The notes beneath the pieces were generated by a model. That model was not told the DNA's origin. It made no database searches and was given only the letters and a program-made list of their open reading frames with translations. From Chloroflexota bacterium (GTDB taxonomy: Bacteria > Chloroflexota > Limnocylindria > Limnocylindrales > CSP1-4), in assembly GCA_005880805.1 (NCBI GenBank), contig VBFZ01000158.1:1-5173 (forward strand): 5,173 bases of DNA. The letters are read 5' to 3'. The stretch's first letter is position 1. Each line of letters starts with the position of its first letter. This document shows positions 4,866-5,173 of this stretch, piece after piece. The position numbers were made by a program, and so were the translations under genes.

Positions 4866-5173
4866 ATGTCGCTGCCAGACGTTCTCTCGTATCCGGAACC
4901 GCGGTACATGGGCGAGCCCGGACTGGTCAACGCTCGCCTCCGGCGCGCCGAGCACGAGCCCGAGGTCCGATACGCATCGGGCGGGACGGCTCACTACCTC
5001 GCGACGGGGGCCTCGACGAACGGCCAGTTCGGCCTCTACCGCTGGGACATGGCCGCGACGCAGAGCGGACCGGACCCTCACTTCCATCGCACGATCTCGG
5101 AATCCTTCTTCGTGCTGTCGGGGAGGATGCGGCTGTACGACGGGAAGGAGTGGCTCGACGCCGCACCGGGTGA
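4866..5173 (+). CDS. Cupin domain protein, N-terminal part (runs off right edge)
   Basis: The first 102 residues are present, beginning MSLPDVLSYP and open to the window end. Strands around 35-60 (VRYASGGTAHYLAT, FGLYRWDM) lead into cupin motif 1, PHFHRTISESFFVLSG at 71-86. It carries the ligands His72, His74 and Glu79 and the conserved Gly86 in H-x-H-x4-E-x6-G spacing. This resembles quercetinase/pirin-like or sugar-isomerase-like single cupins, which bind one metal ion. Motif 2, with the fourth ligand, would lie beyond the edge, so the reaction cannot be named. The metal-binding residues seen are intact. It follows the methyltransferase by 17 bases with a strong ribosome binding site, suggesting one transcript; a shared small-molecule pathway is possible but not shown. 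Confidence 0.9.
   Translation, partial: MSLPDVLSYPEPRYMGEPGLVNARLRRAEHEPEVRYASGGTAHYLATGASTNGQFGLYRWDMAATQSGPDPHFHRTISESFFVLSGRMRLYDGKEWLDAAPG

Noticed and set aside
1..5173. New defence, mobile-element, CRISPR or biosynthetic cluster
   Set aside because: No integrase, transposase, nuclease, repeat-spacer array or core biosynthetic enzyme is present; the genes are in short units of alternating direction with similar composition.

Overview
This is a compact, GC-rich window with protein genes on both strands. Every intergenic gap is about 100 bases or less, and there are no RNA genes, mobile elements or CRISPR arrays that I can see. Codon use is strongly G/C-ending. The protein types (a soluble class III cyclase with an N-terminal cysteine cluster, an AldO-type alditol oxidase, NIPSNAP-like, DUF1801 and cupin proteins) fit a high-GC soil or freshwater bacterium. 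Actinomycetota or a GC-rich Chloroflexota lineage is most likely, but no marker gene is present to decide.

Layout, left to right. (1) A leftward pair: a cytosolic class III nucleotide cyclase (268-1116, GTG start) overlaps by 8 bases the start of a class I methyltransferase that runs off the left edge (1-275). A TANNNT-type -10 element sits 6 bases before the cyclase GTG, consistent with a leaderless mRNA. (2) Divergent from it, a NIPSNAP-like small protein (1197-1613) with a clear GGAGG site. (3) A second leftward pair: a DUF1801-family protein (1881-2312) followed by a 67-residue CxxC/HxxH mini-protein (1637-1840), with a 6-bp perfect inverted repeat between them. (4) A rightward alditol oxidase-like flavoprotein (2367-3635) retaining all the active-site positions I can recall for AldO. 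(5) A leftward single-pass, C-terminally anchored small membrane protein (3642-4010). (6) A rightward pair: a second class I methyltransferase (about 4111-4848), whose N-terminus has no ordinary start codon in a plausible place, and 17 bases later a cupin gene cut by the right edge (4866-5173).

The genes do not form one obvious pathway. The window reads as a series of short, alternating transcription units of housekeeping or accessory enzymes. The best-supported function is alditol oxidation (polyol to aldose plus H2O2, an inference by family). The cyclase would supply cAMP, and it may be translationally coupled to the first methyltransferase. I looked for a new defence, mobile or biosynthetic system and did not find one. 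The points most worth a second look are the missing methyltransferase start codon, the possible leaderless cyclase promoter, the CxxC/HxxH mini-protein, and the small repeats in the regulatory gaps.
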